The position numbers and the translations under genes were made by a program. From assembly GCA_038148375.1 (NCBI GenBank), contig JAYQVH010000004.1, positions 62,001-126,000 on the forward strand: a stretch of DNA of 64,000 bases, in the 5' to 3' direction. Origin of the DNA: CAWUEX02 sp038148375 (GTDB taxonomy: Bacteria; Pseudomonadota; Alphaproteobacteria; Rhodospirillales; Rhodospirillaceae). This document shows positions 53,640 through 63,254 of this stretch, one piece after another; positions within the stretch are counted from its first letter, which is position 1, and each line of letters starts with the position of its first letter. The notes under the pieces are model-generated. The model did no database searches, had not been told where the DNA came from, and worked only from the letters and a program-made list of their open reading frames with translations.

Positions 53640-54164
53640 GTGGCAGAGGGGAAGCCGAAGCTCAGTTTGATTATGGCCCGGGCCGAGAACGGCACGATCG
53701 GCGCAGACAATGCCTTGCCGTGGCATATTTCATCGGACCTCAAGAACTTCAAAAAACTGACCATGGGCAAGCCGGTGCTCATGGGCCGCAAGACGTTCGA
53801 GTCCATCGGCAAACCGCTTAAGGGCCGTACCAATATCGTGATCACGCGCCAAGCCGACTGGAGCGCGCCAGGTGTGATCGTTTGTCACGACATCAAAGAA
53901 GCGGTCGCACTTAGCAAGCAGAAAGCTTCCGATGAAGGTGCTGAAGAAATAATGGTCATCGGCGGCGCGGAAATTTACGCCCGCGTCTTGCTCGAGGCCG
54001 ATCGCATCTACCTCACGGAAGTCCATCGCCACTACGAGGGAGACGCGTGGTTCACGGCACCGGACAAAACCCAATGGAAGGAACTGTCACGTGAGCGCTT
54101 TCCGCCCGATGACGAAGGGGGCCCGTCCTACAGCTTTGTCGTGTTTGACCGGCGCCGGTCTTAG
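53640..54164 (+). CDS. folA: Dihydrofolate reductase FolA
   Basis: NADPH-dependent reductase regenerating tetrahydrofolate. From GTG at 53640 the protein is 174 residues: LSLIMARAENGTIGADNALPWHISSDL, then PVLMGRKTFESIGKPLKGRTNIVI and VIGGAEIYARVL. The upstream ATG at 53562 lies inside thyA and is rejected. A run of ten G (53626-53635), partly in the thyA stop codon, takes the place of the ribosome site. Its TAG overlaps the stop of the convergent mrp gene. Confidence 0.95.
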   Translation: MAEGKPKLSLIMARAENGTIGADNALPWHISSDLKNFKKLTMGKPVLMGRKTFESIGKPLKGRTNIVITRQADWSAPGVIVCHDIKEAVALSKQKASDEGAEEIMVIGGAEIYARVLLEADRIYLTEVHRHYEGDAWFTAPDKTQWKELSRERFPPDDEGGPSYSFVVFDRRRS

Positions 54165-55252
54165 TTCATTGAGATTTTCGGCGCGGTTCGTCCGCCCGCC
54201 TTTATTTTCTCGCTGACCTTCGCGGCGATGTCGCGGTAGGCCTTCGCATGCGGACTGTCCGGATCGGCGACGGTGATCGGCGTGCCGCCGTCGGACGTTT
54301 CGCGGATTTTCAGATCGAGCGGGATCTCGCCCAGGAAATCGGCGCCGAGTTCGTCCGCCGTGCGCTTGGCGCCGCCATGCCCAAAAATCTCGTCACGGTG
54401 GCCGCATGAAGGGCATACATAGTGGCTCATGTTTTCGATCAAGCCGAGGATCGGCACTTCGACACGCCGGAACATGTTCAGACCCTTGCGGGCGTCAAGC
54501 AGGGCGATGTCCTGCGGCGTTGAGACGATCACGGCGCCGGCCAATGGTACGCGCTGAGACATAGTGAGCTGGGTGTCGCCTGTGCCGGGCGGCATATCGA
54601 CGACCATCACATCGACTTCGCCCCAAGCGACGTCTTTGAGCATTTGTTCCAGTGCGCCCATGACCATCGGTCCGCGCCAGATGACGGGATTGTCCTCCGC
54701 GACCATGAACCCGATCGACATCACCTTCACGCCGTGATTCTCCAGCGGATAAACCCTGGTGCCGTCGGAATGGGGTTTCTGCCCGGCCAGTCCGAGCATG
54801 CGCGGCATAGACGGTCCGAAAATATCAGCGTCGAACAACGCCACGGAGAGGCCTTGCTGTGCCAGCGCGACGGCCAGATTGGCTGCTGTGGTTGACTTGC
54901 CGACCCCGCCTTTGCCGGACGCCACCGCGACAATCGACTTAATGCCCGGCAAGGCGAGCTGGTCGCGACCGGCCTGGGCGGGCTTTTGCGTCTGTTGGGC
55001 CGGTTTTTCCGCCGTGAGAACGACCGTTGCCGAAATGACGCCGGGCAGGTCATGGACCGTTTTTTCAGCCCGGGCGCGTACCGGCTCGAGGCTGGGGCCG
55101 AGCTCAGGCGGCACTTCCAGGGCAAAGGCGACGTGGCCGTCCTTGATCACCACGTCCGAGACCCAGCCTTTGGCGACGATGGACCCGCCGCCCGTGCCCG
55201 TATGAACGGCGTCGAGCGCCTCCAGAATACGTTCTTTGGTTAGGTCGCTCAC
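54161..55252 (-). CDS. mrp: Mrp/ApbC-type iron-sulfur carrier ATPase
   Basis: P-loop ATPase that carries and transfers Fe-S clusters, 363 residues. An N-terminal MIP18-like (DUF59) domain (about 1-85) precedes a deviant Walker A, VASGKGGVGKSTTAANLA, and DADIFGPSMPRMLGL. The CxxC in YVCPSCGHRDEIFG binds the bridging cluster. It converges with folA and is divergent from hflK across a 167-bp gap. Confidence 0.95.
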   Translation of the reverse strand: MSDLTKERILEALDAVHTGTGGGSIVAKGWVSDVVIKDGHVAFALEVPPELGPSLEPVRARAEKTVHDLPGVISATVVLTAEKPAQQTQKPAQAGRDQLALPGIKSIVAVASGKGGVGKSTTAANLAVALAQQGLSVALFDADIFGPSMPRMLGLAGQKPHSDGTRVYPLENHGVKVMSIGFMVAEDNPVIWRGPMVMGALEQMLKDVAWGEVDVMVVDMPPGTGDTQLTMSQRVPLAGAVIVSTPQDIALLDARKGLNMFRRVEVPILGLIENMSHYVCPSCGHRDEIFGHGGAKRTADELGADFLGEIPLDLKIRETSDGGTPITVADPDSPHAKAYRDIAAKVSEKIKAGGRTAPKISMN

Positions 55253-55419
55253 CCTTGAATCTCCCGCGTAACCCGCTGATATGACGATATGTGTCCTCTA
55301 GTGGCCAGAAGCTGCCCCCGAGCGACGTTTGCGCCGCTTTGGTTCATGGCATATAAGGCCGGGACACTAGATTTTCAGCCGCCTTTTCACGGTGCGGCTT
55401 GGCAGGAAGGGATACTCCA

Positions 55420-56571
55420 GTGTTCTGGAAACAACAAGGCGGCGGCCCATGGGGCAGCGGGGGATCAGGCGGACCCTGGGGTGGCGGCGGTGGCCGTAAC
55501 AACAATGGCGGTGGCGGCAATCCTTGGGGCGGACGCTCCGGAGGCGGTGGCGGCGGTCAGCCTCCGCCCGATCTTGAGGAACTACTCCGGCGCAGTCAGA
55601 GCAAGATGAAACAGATGTTGCCCGGCGGCATGGGTACTGGCCGCGGCGTCGTGCTGGTGGTCTCTTTGCTCTTGTTTTTCTGGGGTGTCAGCGGATTTTA
55701 CCGCGTGCAGCCCGACGAGCAGGGCGTCGAGCTTCTGTTTGGTAAGTACGTCAAGACGACGCAGCCTGGTCTGAACTATTGGTTCCCGGCGCCGATCGGC
55801 GAAGTGCAGACACCCAAGGTCACCATTACCAATCAGATCACGATCGGTTTCCGTGGCGTACCCAACACAACCAATCAGCGCGATGTACCGCAGGAAAGCC
55901 TGATGCTGACCGGCGATCAGAATATCGTCGACGTCGATTTTGTTGTGCAATGGCGTATCCGAGACGCGGGTCCTTATCTGTTCAACATCCGCAACCCCGA
56001 ACAGACAGTTAAACTCGCGGCGGAAAGTTCCATGCGCGAAGCCGTGGGGCAGAATACGCTCGACTTCGTGACAACCGGCGGCCGTGACGCGGTCGCTCAG
56101 CGGGCCGGCGCGATCCTGCAAGATGTTTTGAACATGTATGGTGCCGGAATCAGTGTCTTGGAACTTCGCGTCCTTAAGGCCGATCCTCCGGCGGAAGTGA
56201 TCGACGCGTTTAACGATGTTCAGCGCGCGAAACAGGACGAAGAACGTCTGCGCAACGAAGCCATGGCCTACCGCAATGACATCGTGCCGCGGGCCAAAGG
56301 TGAGGCGGCACGCATGGTTGAGAACGCGACTGCGGAAAAGGAAAAACTCATCCGTGAAGCGCAAGGTTCAGCCCAACGATTTAACGACTTCTATGAAACA
56401 TATGTCGCCAACAAAGACGTGACGTCGCAGCGCCTCTACTTGGAGGCAATGCAGGAAGTCCTTAGCCGTTCGGAAAAATTCATCATGGATGAAAACGGTA
56501 ACGGCCAGGGTGTCGTTCCGTATTTGCCGCTTAACGAATTGCAGCGCAACCGGTCCGGAGGGCCCAACTGA
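55420..56571 (+). CDS. hflK: HflK, FtsH-modulating SPFH protein
   Basis: Membrane SPFH protein that forms the HflKC cage around FtsH. GTG at 55420 gives MFWKQQGGGPWG, the usual N-terminus; an ATG at 55399 would add seven residues. A Gly-rich cytoplasmic tail (to about residue 45), one membrane helix (GVVLVVSLLLFFWGVSGFY), then the SPFH domain starting VQPDEQGVELLFGKYVKT and a coiled coil with QDEERLRNEAMAYRND. 383 residues. It overlaps hflC by one base. Confidence 0.95.
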   Translation: MFWKQQGGGPWGSGGSGGPWGGGGGRNNNGGGGNPWGGRSGGGGGGQPPPDLEELLRRSQSKMKQMLPGGMGTGRGVVLVVSLLLFFWGVSGFYRVQPDEQGVELLFGKYVKTTQPGLNYWFPAPIGEVQTPKVTITNQITIGFRGVPNTTNQRDVPQESLMLTGDQNIVDVDFVVQWRIRDAGPYLFNIRNPEQTVKLAAESSMREAVGQNTLDFVTTGGRDAVAQRAGAILQDVLNMYGAGISVLELRVLKADPPAEVIDAFNDVQRAKQDEERLRNEAMAYRNDIVPRAKGEAARMVENATAEKEKLIREAQGSAQRFNDFYETYVANKDVTSQRLYLEAMQEVLSRSEKFIMDENGNGQGVVPYLPLNELQRNRSGGPN

Positions 56572-57443
56572 TGAAATCTGGAAAACTCCTCGCGCTCGGC
56601 GTCATCGTTTTGGTCGGCGCCATCGCCTTGACCGGCAGTTTGTTTACCGTTCACCAGACGCAGCAAGCCATTGTTCTTCAGTTGGGTGAGACCAAACGCG
56701 TCATCGAAGAGCCGGGCCTTCACTTCAAGCTGCCTGTTCTGCAAAACGTTGTTTACTACGATAACCGCGTGCTTGATCTCGATCCTCCCGGCCAGGAAAT
56801 GCCGTTGGTCGATCAGCGCCGTATTATCGTCGATGCTTTTGCCCGTTACCGCATCGTCGATCCGCTTAAGTTCTATCAGGCTGTGCGTACGGAGGTGAAT
56901 TTCCGCGACCGTTTCGGCACCATTCTTAACGCCAGCGTTCGTGACTCTCTCGGCCAAGCGGAGCTCGGTGACTTGCTCACCGACAAACGTGCCGATGTGA
57001 TGCAGGAAATTTTCCGCGGTGTAAGCCGCAGGGCAGCGGAATTCGGGATCGATGTCGTTGACGTTCGCATCGGCCGGACCGACCTGCCGACTGAGACGAG
57101 TCAGTCTGTTTATAACCGGATGCGATCTGATCGTATCGCCCAGGCAGCGTTGCTGCGCGCCCAGGGTCAGGAGGCCAAGGCCCGCATCGAAGCGGAAGCT
57201 GACCGGGAACGCACAATCATCATCGCCGATGCGGAGCGCGAGTCGCAGATTCTCCTCGGTCAAGGCGAAGCGGAAAGCCGGCGCGTCTTAAACGAAGCCC
57301 ATGGTAAGGATTCGGAGTTCTATGCCTTCATGCGCTCCATGGAAGCGTACCGGGGATCGCTTGCGGACGGCACGACCATGTTGCTTAGCCCGGATTCAGA
57401 GTTCTTCCGCTTCTTTAATCAATTGCCGGCGTCACGCGACTAA
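56571..57443 (+). CDS. hflC: HflC, FtsH-modulating SPFH protein
   Basis: Partner of HflK. An N-terminal membrane helix (LALGVIVLVGAIALTGSLF) is followed by an SPFH domain (HQTQQAIVLQLGETKRVI, EPGLHFKLPVLQNVVYYD) and helices such as AKARIEAEADRERTIIIADA. 290 residues. The stop/start overlap with hflK means coupled synthesis of the two subunits. degP follows 145 bases later, an order common in proteobacteria. Confidence 0.96.
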   Translation: MKSGKLLALGVIVLVGAIALTGSLFTVHQTQQAIVLQLGETKRVIEEPGLHFKLPVLQNVVYYDNRVLDLDPPGQEMPLVDQRRIIVDAFARYRIVDPLKFYQAVRTEVNFRDRFGTILNASVRDSLGQAELGDLLTDKRADVMQEIFRGVSRRAAEFGIDVVDVRIGRTDLPTETSQSVYNRMRSDRIAQAALLRAQGQEAKARIEAEADRERTIIIADAERESQILLGQGEAESRRVLNEAHGKDSEFYAFMRSMEAYRGSLADGTTMLLSPDSEFFRFFNQLPASRD

Positions 57444-57588
57444 CGCGCGTTTGCCTCAGGCATAGATTACGAAGCTGATAGATTGCCCGCGCCGGGCATT
57501 GACCGAGTTGTGGTTCGTCCCCATTTCCGCCAAGAATGGTCGGTAAGGGCCTGAGGACGAGACGCGTTTACGATTAGGAGTCCACCAA

Positions 57589-59130
57589 ATGAGCCGGTAC
57601 GCATCTGCCACCCGCACTCACTCAAACGTTATGCAAAAGGTATTGACGATCTCAAGTCTCTTCGCACTTGCGGTTGCGGTTGCCGTGCTTTCGCTCACCC
57701 AACCTGCTGCGGCGCGCGGAACTCCAGAGTCCTTCGCCGATGTCGTTGAAGATGTCATACCGGCAGTCGTCAATATTTCGACCACCCAGTTCGTCGAACA
57801 ACGCCGCGACGGTACGCGCCAATTGCCGCAAATTCCGCGGGGCGGTCCGTGGGAGGACATGTTCCGCGACTTCCTGGAACAATTCGGCGATCAGCTACAG
57901 CAGGACGAGCAGGATGGCGACGAACCGCGCCGCCGTCGCGCGTCGTCACTCGGCTCCGGTTTCATTATTCAGTCCGATGGGTTGGTGGTCACCAACAATC
58001 ACGTGATTGAAAACGCGGACGAGATCAGCGTCATACTGGCCGACAATACAATCCTCGAGGCCGAGGTTATCGGCCGTGACCCTAAGGTCGACCTGGCATT
58101 GCTGAAGGTCGAATCCGATGAACCGTTGCCAACGATAAAGTGGGGCGATTCCGACAAGATGCGTGTCGGCGACTGGTCCGTCGCCATCGGCAACCCGTTC
58201 GGCATCGGCGTCACAGTGACCGCTGGGATTGTCTCCGCGCGGTCGCGCCAGCTCAGCAACGGCAGCGCCTACGACGATTTCATTCAAACGGATGCGGCGA
58301 TCAACCGCGGCAACTCCGGGGGGCCGCTCATCAACATGGATGGCGAAGTGATCGGCATCAACACGGCGATCTTCTCCCCAACCGGCGCCAGCGTCGGCAT
58401 CGGTTTCGCATCACCGTCCAATCTCGCCAAGTCTGTGATCGACGACCTCCAGGAATTCGGACGTACGCGTCGCGGGTGGCTGGGAGTTAAAATTCAGACG
58501 GTGACGCCGGAAATCGCAGAGAGTTTGGGACTCGACAGCGCGCGCGGCGCATTGGTGGCGGAAATCGTCGAGGATAGCCCCGCCGAAAAGGCAGGCGTCG
58601 AACCCAGCGACGTCATCCTGACGTTCGACGGTCGGCCGGTTGAAGAAATGCGCCAGTTGCCGCTGATCGTTGCCGAAACTGATATCGACAAACGGGTAAA
58701 GATGACCGTGTGGCGCGGCGGTGAAGAGAAGTCTCTGAATGTATTGATCGGCGAACTCGACGAAGAAGAGGTCGTCGTTGCGTCCCGCGGCGGATCGAAG
58801 CAATCCGACTCACAGCCGGACCCGAAGGAACTCGGTGATTTGGGTGTGACCGTGGCTGAACTCACGGACGAAGTTCGCTCACGGTTCGATTTGCCCGAAG
58901 AGGTGTCTGGCCTTCTTATCGTCGATGTCGACGGATCGAGCGACGCCGCTGAGAAAGGTCTGCGTCGTGGAGATGTCATTGCTGAGGTGCAGCAGACGCC
59001 GGTTAAAACAGCTGACGATGCGAAGAAAGCGATCGACAGCGCACGCAGCAAGGACCGTACTGTCGTCCTGCTACGCATTCAGTCGGGCAACGACTTCCGC
59101 CTCGTGCCGGTGCGCATTAAGGAAAGCTGA
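57589..59130 (+). CDS. degP: Do-family periplasmic serine protease (DegP-like)
   Basis: Periplasmic protease-chaperone of 513 residues. The start at 57589 has AGGAG upstream; the signal peptide ends near PAAARG. The trypsin-like domain carries the triad H138 (VTNNHVIE), D168 (KVDLALLKV) and S243 (INRGNSGGPLIN). Two PDZ domains follow (about 295-385 and 420-505, beginning RRGWLGVKIQTVT and LGDLGVTVAELTDEV). DegP and DegQ cannot be separated from sequence alone. It lies downstream of hflKC. Confidence 0.94.
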   Translation: MSRYASATRTHSNVMQKVLTISSLFALAVAVAVLSLTQPAAARGTPESFADVVEDVIPAVVNISTTQFVEQRRDGTRQLPQIPRGGPWEDMFRDFLEQFGDQLQQDEQDGDEPRRRRASSLGSGFIIQSDGLVVTNNHVIENADEISVILADNTILEAEVIGRDPKVDLALLKVESDEPLPTIKWGDSDKMRVGDWSVAIGNPFGIGVTVTAGIVSARSRQLSNGSAYDDFIQTDAAINRGNSGGPLINMDGEVIGINTAIFSPTGASVGIGFASPSNLAKSVIDDLQEFGRTRRGWLGVKIQTVTPEIAESLGLDSARGALVAEIVEDSPAEKAGVEPSDVILTFDGRPVEEMRQLPLIVAETDIDKRVKMTVWRGGEEKSLNVLIGELDEEEVVVASRGGSKQSDSQPDPKELGDLGVTVAELTDEVRSRFDLPEEVSGLLIVDVDGSSDAAEKGLRRGDVIAEVQQTPVKTADDAKKAIDSARSKDRTVVLLRIQSGNDFRLVPVRIKES

Positions 59131-59160
59131 GGCAAGGACACGCCGTTCGGAAGGCCCGTT

Positions 59161-59610
59161 ATGCGAGTCGACTTCTACCATCTCCAGAAGTGGCCGCTTG
59201 AGCGGGCTCTCCCTCAAATTCTGGAAAAGGTGCGCGGAGCCGGGCTTCGCGCCGTCGTCGTTGCCGCGTCCGAAGACCGGGTTGAGTCGCTCAGCAGTGC
59301 GCTGTGGACCTACGATCCCAATTCTTGGCTGGCGCATGGCACGGGCAAGGACGGTTATGCGGCAGATCAGCCGATCTGGCTTACGCAGCAGCCGGAAAAT
59401 CCCAACAGCGCCACTGTTTTGGTCCTCACGGACGGTATGTCCGCCGATCTCGATGGGTATGAGCGCTGTCTAGACCTCTTTGACGGCAATGATTCGTACG
59501 CAGTGCAGGCCGCTCGTACCCGGTGGCAGGCGGCGCGTAACGGCGGTCACGAGTTACATTACTGGCAGCAGACGGACCGTGGCGGCTGGGAAGAGCAAGC
59601 CCAGGCCTAG
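59161..59610 (+). CDS. holC: DNA polymerase III chi subunit HolC
   Basis: Clamp-loader accessory protein that binds SSB, 149 residues. The family pattern is present: VDFYHLQKWPLERALPQIL, SSALWTYDPNSWLAHG and QPIWLTQQPENPN, then VLVLTDG. GGAAGG lies just before the ATG. The C-terminal tail (GWEEQAQA) is variable in the family. Confidence 0.93.
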   Translation: MRVDFYHLQKWPLERALPQILEKVRGAGLRAVVVAASEDRVESLSSALWTYDPNSWLAHGTGKDGYAADQPIWLTQQPENPNSATVLVLTDGMSADLDGYERCLDLFDGNDSYAVQAARTRWQAARNGGHELHYWQQTDRGGWEEQAQA

Positions 59611-59735
59611 TTTCAGCCCGCCGCCATTTGCTCGAGATCGGTTGCCTCTCACAGTCCCGTTGTCTATAAACCGCGCGACCTTGCTCCGGTTGATGCCGGA
59701 GCGTTATCACCCACCAATTCAACGGACGCACCCAA

Positions 59736-60158
59736 ATGGCCACCGAACGCACTCTTTCGATCATCAAACCCGACGCCACCCGCCGCAATCTGACCGGTAA
59801 GGTCAACGCAATGCTGGAAGATGGCGGACTGCGCATCGTCGCCCAGAAGCGCATCAAGCTCGATCGCGCCGGCGCGGAAGGGTTTTATGCCGTCCACAAA
59901 GAACGTCCGTTCTTCAATGACTTGTGCGATTTCATGACCTCTGGTCCGGTGGTGGTCCAGGTGCTCGAAGGTGAGAACGCTGTGGCTCGTAATCGCGAGA
60001 TCATGGGGGCGACAAATCCTGAGAACGCAGACGAAGGCACCATCCGCAAGACGTTTGCGGAAAGCATAGAGGCCAATTCCGTGCACGGATCCGACTCGCC
60101 GGAAAACGCGAAAATTGAAATCGAGTATTTCTTCAAACCCGAAGAAATCGTCGGCTAG
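59736..60158 (+). CDS. ndk: Nucleoside diphosphate kinase
   Basis: Balances NTP and dNTP pools by phosphate transfer through a phospho-histidine. The catalytic His is in SIEANSVHGSDSPENA. The start ATERTLSIIKPDATRRNLTG and the ATP-binding MGATNPENADEGTIR segment are standard. 140 residues, full length. The 125-bp gap from holC may hold its promoter. Confidence 0.97.
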   Translation: MATERTLSIIKPDATRRNLTGKVNAMLEDGGLRIVAQKRIKLDRAGAEGFYAVHKERPFFNDLCDFMTSGPVVVQVLEGENAVARNREIMGATNPENADEGTIRKTFAESIEANSVHGSDSPENAKIEIEYFFKPEEIVG

Positions 60159-60183
60159 ACAGGGATTCGTCTCCGAATTCGGC

Positions 60184-60807
60184 ATGGCTCCGCTACCTAC
60201 TCGGCCCCGGCTAGGCTTCTTTGTCTCGCACAGGGGCAGCAACATGCGCGCCATTGTCGATGCCTGTAAGGCCGGTCACCTGAATGCTGAACCGGGATTG
60301 CTGATCAGCAACAACAGGTCAAGTGCTGCCCTGGCGTGGGCGGACGAAGCCGGCCTCGCAAACATCTATCTCAGTCCGAGGTCGGCTGGATCGGAGGATG
60401 CGCTTGATCAGGCCCATGTCGATGCGCTGAAAGAAGCGGCAATCGATCTCGTGATCCTCGCCGGTTATATGCGAAAGATCGGTCCGCGTGTGCTCAAGGC
60501 TTACCCAAGACGGATTTTGAATATCCATCCGGCGCTACTGCCCAAATACGGCGGGCAGGGGATGTTCGGTCATCACGTTCATGACGCTGTCATTAAAGCC
60601 GGAGAAAAAGAGTCCGGTGTCACGGTGCATCTGGTCGATGGCGATTACGATACGGGGCCGATCGTCGATCAGGCGAGAGTGCCGGTGCTCGAAGGCGACA
60701 CGCCGGACGATCTCGCCGCCCGGGTACTAAAACGCGAACATACGTTTTTTACCGAAACGCTCGCGCGCATCGTTTCGGGCGCGATTGATCTCGACGCGCT
60801 AGCTTAA
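60184..60807 (+). CDS. purN: Phosphoribosylglycinamide formyltransferase PurN
   Basis: Third step of purine synthesis, moving a formyl group from formyl-THF to GAR. ATG at 60184 (MAPLPTRPRLGFFVSHRGSN) gives 207 residues; an ATG at 60115 lies inside ndk. The substrate loop SHRGSNMRAI and the catalytic region RRILNIHPALLPKYGG with Asn/His, then GVTVHLVDGDYDTGPIVDQ, are diagnostic. It faces purM, and their ends overlap by nine bases. Confidence 0.96.
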   Translation: MAPLPTRPRLGFFVSHRGSNMRAIVDACKAGHLNAEPGLLISNNRSSAALAWADEAGLANIYLSPRSAGSEDALDQAHVDALKEAAIDLVILAGYMRKIGPRVLKAYPRRILNIHPALLPKYGGQGMFGHHVHDAVIKAGEKESGVTVHLVDGDYDTGPIVDQARVPVLEGDTPDDLAARVLKREHTFFTETLARIVSGAIDLDALA

Positions 60808-61893
60808 ATTCCAGGCTGATTTCGCACCATTAAGGCGGACGCGTGAACCGCCGTCCCGCGGCACGAGGGATCCAAGCACAACCGGGCTTTCCCCGTTTTC
60901 CGTTAAAACGCGCAAGGCGGCGTCTTTTTTCTCGGCTGCGACGATCACCACCATGCCGATGCCGCAGTTGAAGGTCCGAGCCATTTCATCTGCGGCGATG
61001 CCCCCAGCGGCAGCGAGCCACGTCATCATCGGCGGCAATGTAATCATCGAGGCATCGATGTCCGCAGCGACGTCGTCCGGGAGCACGCGGGGGATATTCT
61101 CGATCAAGCCGCCACCCGTAATATGGGCAAAGCCGTGCGCCAGGTTCTCGCGAACCAACGCAAGGCACGGCTTGATGTATATCCGCGTCGGTGTCAGCAG
61201 GGCGTGTCCGAGTGTTTGCGCCGCATCGAACGGAGAGGGGTCGCTATACCGCAAACCGGAAACGGAAACGACTTTGCGCACGAGCGAATAGCCGTTGGAG
61301 TGAAATCCCGAAGACGGCAGGCCGATGATGATGTCGCCGGTCCCGACGTCGCGCGGCAGGATTCCATCGCGTTCTATAGCACCGACCGCGAACCCGGCGA
61401 GATCGTACTCATTCTCGCCATAGAGTCCTGGCATTTCAGCTGTCTCGCCGCCAATCAAGGCGCATCCGGCCTCGCGGCAGCCCGCCGCTATCCCGGAGAC
61501 GACGTCAGTCGCGTCCGCAACAGACAGCCTTCCCGTGGCGAAGTAGTCGAGAAAGAACAGAGGTTCCGCCCCTTGGACGACGAGATCGTTGACGCACATC
61601 GCCACCAGATCGATCCCGACCGTGTCGTGCTTGCCGGCCTCGATGGCGACCATCACTTTGGTGCCGACGCCGTCGTTGCCGGCGACCAGAACAGGGTCGC
61701 GGTATCCGGTCGCTTTGAGATCGAACAGTCCGCCGAATCCGCCCAGCGCGGAGTCGGCACCGGTGCGCGCTGTCGACTTGGCCAGCGGTTTAATGGCCTC
61801 GACCAGCGCGTTTCCGGCGTCAATATCGACCCCGGCGTCTTTGTAGGTTAAACCGTTGGAACGGCGGCCATCGGCCTGAGAGGACTTTGAAAT
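60799..61893 (-). CDS. purM: Phosphoribosylformylglycinamidine cyclo-ligase PurM, AUU start
   Basis: Fifth step of purine synthesis. The first ATG in frame (about 61653) would delete some 79 residues of the conserved N-terminus. The open frame continues upstream through NGLTYKDAGVDIDAGNALV, SALGGFGGLFDLKA and VLVAGNDGVGTKV, all typical PurM sequence. Above these, no ATG, GTG or TTG occurs before an in-frame TGA. An ATT at 61891-61893 with GAGG upstream gives MSKSSQADGRRSNGLTYKD and a full-length 364-residue protein. I therefore propose an AUU start. A sequencing error in the start codon is the alternative. Confidence 0.9.
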   Translation of the reverse strand: MSKSSQADGRRSNGLTYKDAGVDIDAGNALVEAIKPLAKSTARTGADSALGGFGGLFDLKATGYRDPVLVAGNDGVGTKVMVAIEAGKHDTVGIDLVAMCVNDLVVQGAEPLFFLDYFATGRLSVADATDVVSGIAAGCREAGCALIGGETAEMPGLYGENEYDLAGFAVGAIERDGILPRDVGTGDIIIGLPSSGFHSNGYSLVRKVVSVSGLRYSDPSPFDAAQTLGHALLTPTRIYIKPCLALVRENLAHGFAHITGGGLIENIPRVLPDDVAADIDASMITLPPMMTWLAAAGGIAADEMARTFNCGIGMVVIVAAEKKDAALRVLTENGESPVVLGSLVPRDGGSRVRLNGAKSAWNLS

Positions 61894-61954
61894 GATAGCC
61901 TCGTCTCGTACGGATCAAGAAGGCTGTACAATAGCCATACCGTGGCGCAGTGCA

Positions 61955-63232
61955 ATGACCGGGTATGGTCATAAGGCCCTAGAATTGCTCGCTGCGACGG
62001 CTGGCGTTGCCGTGGCGCTCATGGTGGGAGCCGGATGCGCGATGGCCCAGGGCCAGCCCGACATTTTTACCGTCAACGGCGTGCCGGTCGACTTGCGCGC
62101 CCGCGCGACCACCGACGCCCGCGCCCAAGGCTTAGAATCGGGTCAGATCGAAGCGCTTGACCGTTTGTTCAAGCGGCTTGTCCCGAGAGAATATTTGAAT
62201 CGCCTAGCCGCTTTATCCACCAGGGATGCGATTGAACACGTCCGCGATTTCTCGGTGTCCAATGAACGCACGTCGCCTGGCCGGTACCTCGCAGACCTCT
62301 CGGTTCGTTTCCGTCCCGATGCGGTGCGAACGACATTGAGGTTCAGTAATGTGCCGTTCGCCGAAACAGTCAGTAAGCCCGTTGTGGTAATTCCAATTTA
62401 TCAGGAGTCGGTCGTCGCCGAACCGACGCTTTGGGCGGATCCAAATCCTTGGCGGGACGCGTGGGATAAGTTGCCGCCGCCGACCGGCCTGGTGCCGCGG
62501 GAGTTACCTTACGTCGATCTACAGGATGTGACGATGCTGCGCGTTGAAGACATTCAGGCGCGGGATCGCGAGACAATTCGTGCGTGGGCGCAGCGCTACG
62601 GAGCTGACAACGCGGTTGCGGTGACCGCTTCGTTGATGGGCAGTATCGGTGCCGAGTCCGTTCGTATCAGCGTCTATTTCACGCGCACTGGTGAGGAAAA
62701 AGTCATCAGTGTGCCGGCAACAGGCGCGCAAACCTGGGATGATCTCTTTTACGCTGGCGCGGCCGAGGCCTGGGCTGAGATCGAAGACCAATGGAAGCGC
62801 GACAACATGTTGCGCTTCGATGTCACAGGTCAGATCACGGCCCTGGTTCCGCTGACCGCGCTCCAGGATTGGCTGACCGTCAGGGATCGTTTGGAAGACG
62901 TTCCGTCCATCGACCGGTATGAACTTCAGGCGATCACCACCGACCGCGCGCAGGTAACTCTGTATTTCCTCGGCGACTTAGACCAACTTTCCTTGGCGAT
63001 GGCGCAAAGCGATTTGGCCTTTGCCCAGCAGGACGGCGCTTGGATGATCGAGGACCGCGCCAGCGGCCGCCCGGCAATTGAGGTTATAGGCGGCCAACCT
63101 GGACGGAGTGCGCCTGTTCCCGCACCGCCGATGCAAAATCCTGTTCCCGCTGCCATTGGACAAGACTTGCCCCCGGAGGTTTATCCGTCAGGCTTGCTCG
63201 ACGGTAACCGGACCTCAGATCTACAGCGATAG
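61955..63232 (+). CDS. Exported DUF2066-domain protein
   Basis: A 425-residue protein of unknown function. From ATG at 61955 it has a signal peptide (MTGYGHKALELLAATAG, cleavage near GCAMAQG). An ATG at 61892 has a better ribosome site (AGGA) but would abut the divergent purM start base to base, so I prefer 61955. The DUF2066 part starts at about residue 35 (FTVNGVPVDLRARATTDARAQG). The tail is Pro-rich. The gene lies just before hdaA, an arrangement common in this class. Confidence 0.8.
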   Translation: MTGYGHKALELLAATAGVAVALMVGAGCAMAQGQPDIFTVNGVPVDLRARATTDARAQGLESGQIEALDRLFKRLVPREYLNRLAALSTRDAIEHVRDFSVSNERTSPGRYLADLSVRFRPDAVRTTLRFSNVPFAETVSKPVVVIPIYQESVVAEPTLWADPNPWRDAWDKLPPPTGLVPRELPYVDLQDVTMLRVEDIQARDRETIRAWAQRYGADNAVAVTASLMGSIGAESVRISVYFTRTGEEKVISVPATGAQTWDDLFYAGAAEAWAEIEDQWKRDNMLRFDVTGQITALVPLTALQDWLTVRDRLEDVPSIDRYELQAITTDRAQVTLYFLGDLDQLSLAMAQSDLAFAQQDGAWMIEDRASGRPAIEVIGGQPGRSAPVPAPPMQNPVPAAIGQDLPPEVYPSGLLDGNRTSDLQR

Positions 63233-63254
63233 CCTAATTCGAAAGCTTTTTTCC

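Noticed and set aside
60799..61656. purM as an N-terminally truncated pseudogene
   Set aside because: The missing N-terminus is present in frame upstream without stops and can be reached from an ATT start with a ribosome site.
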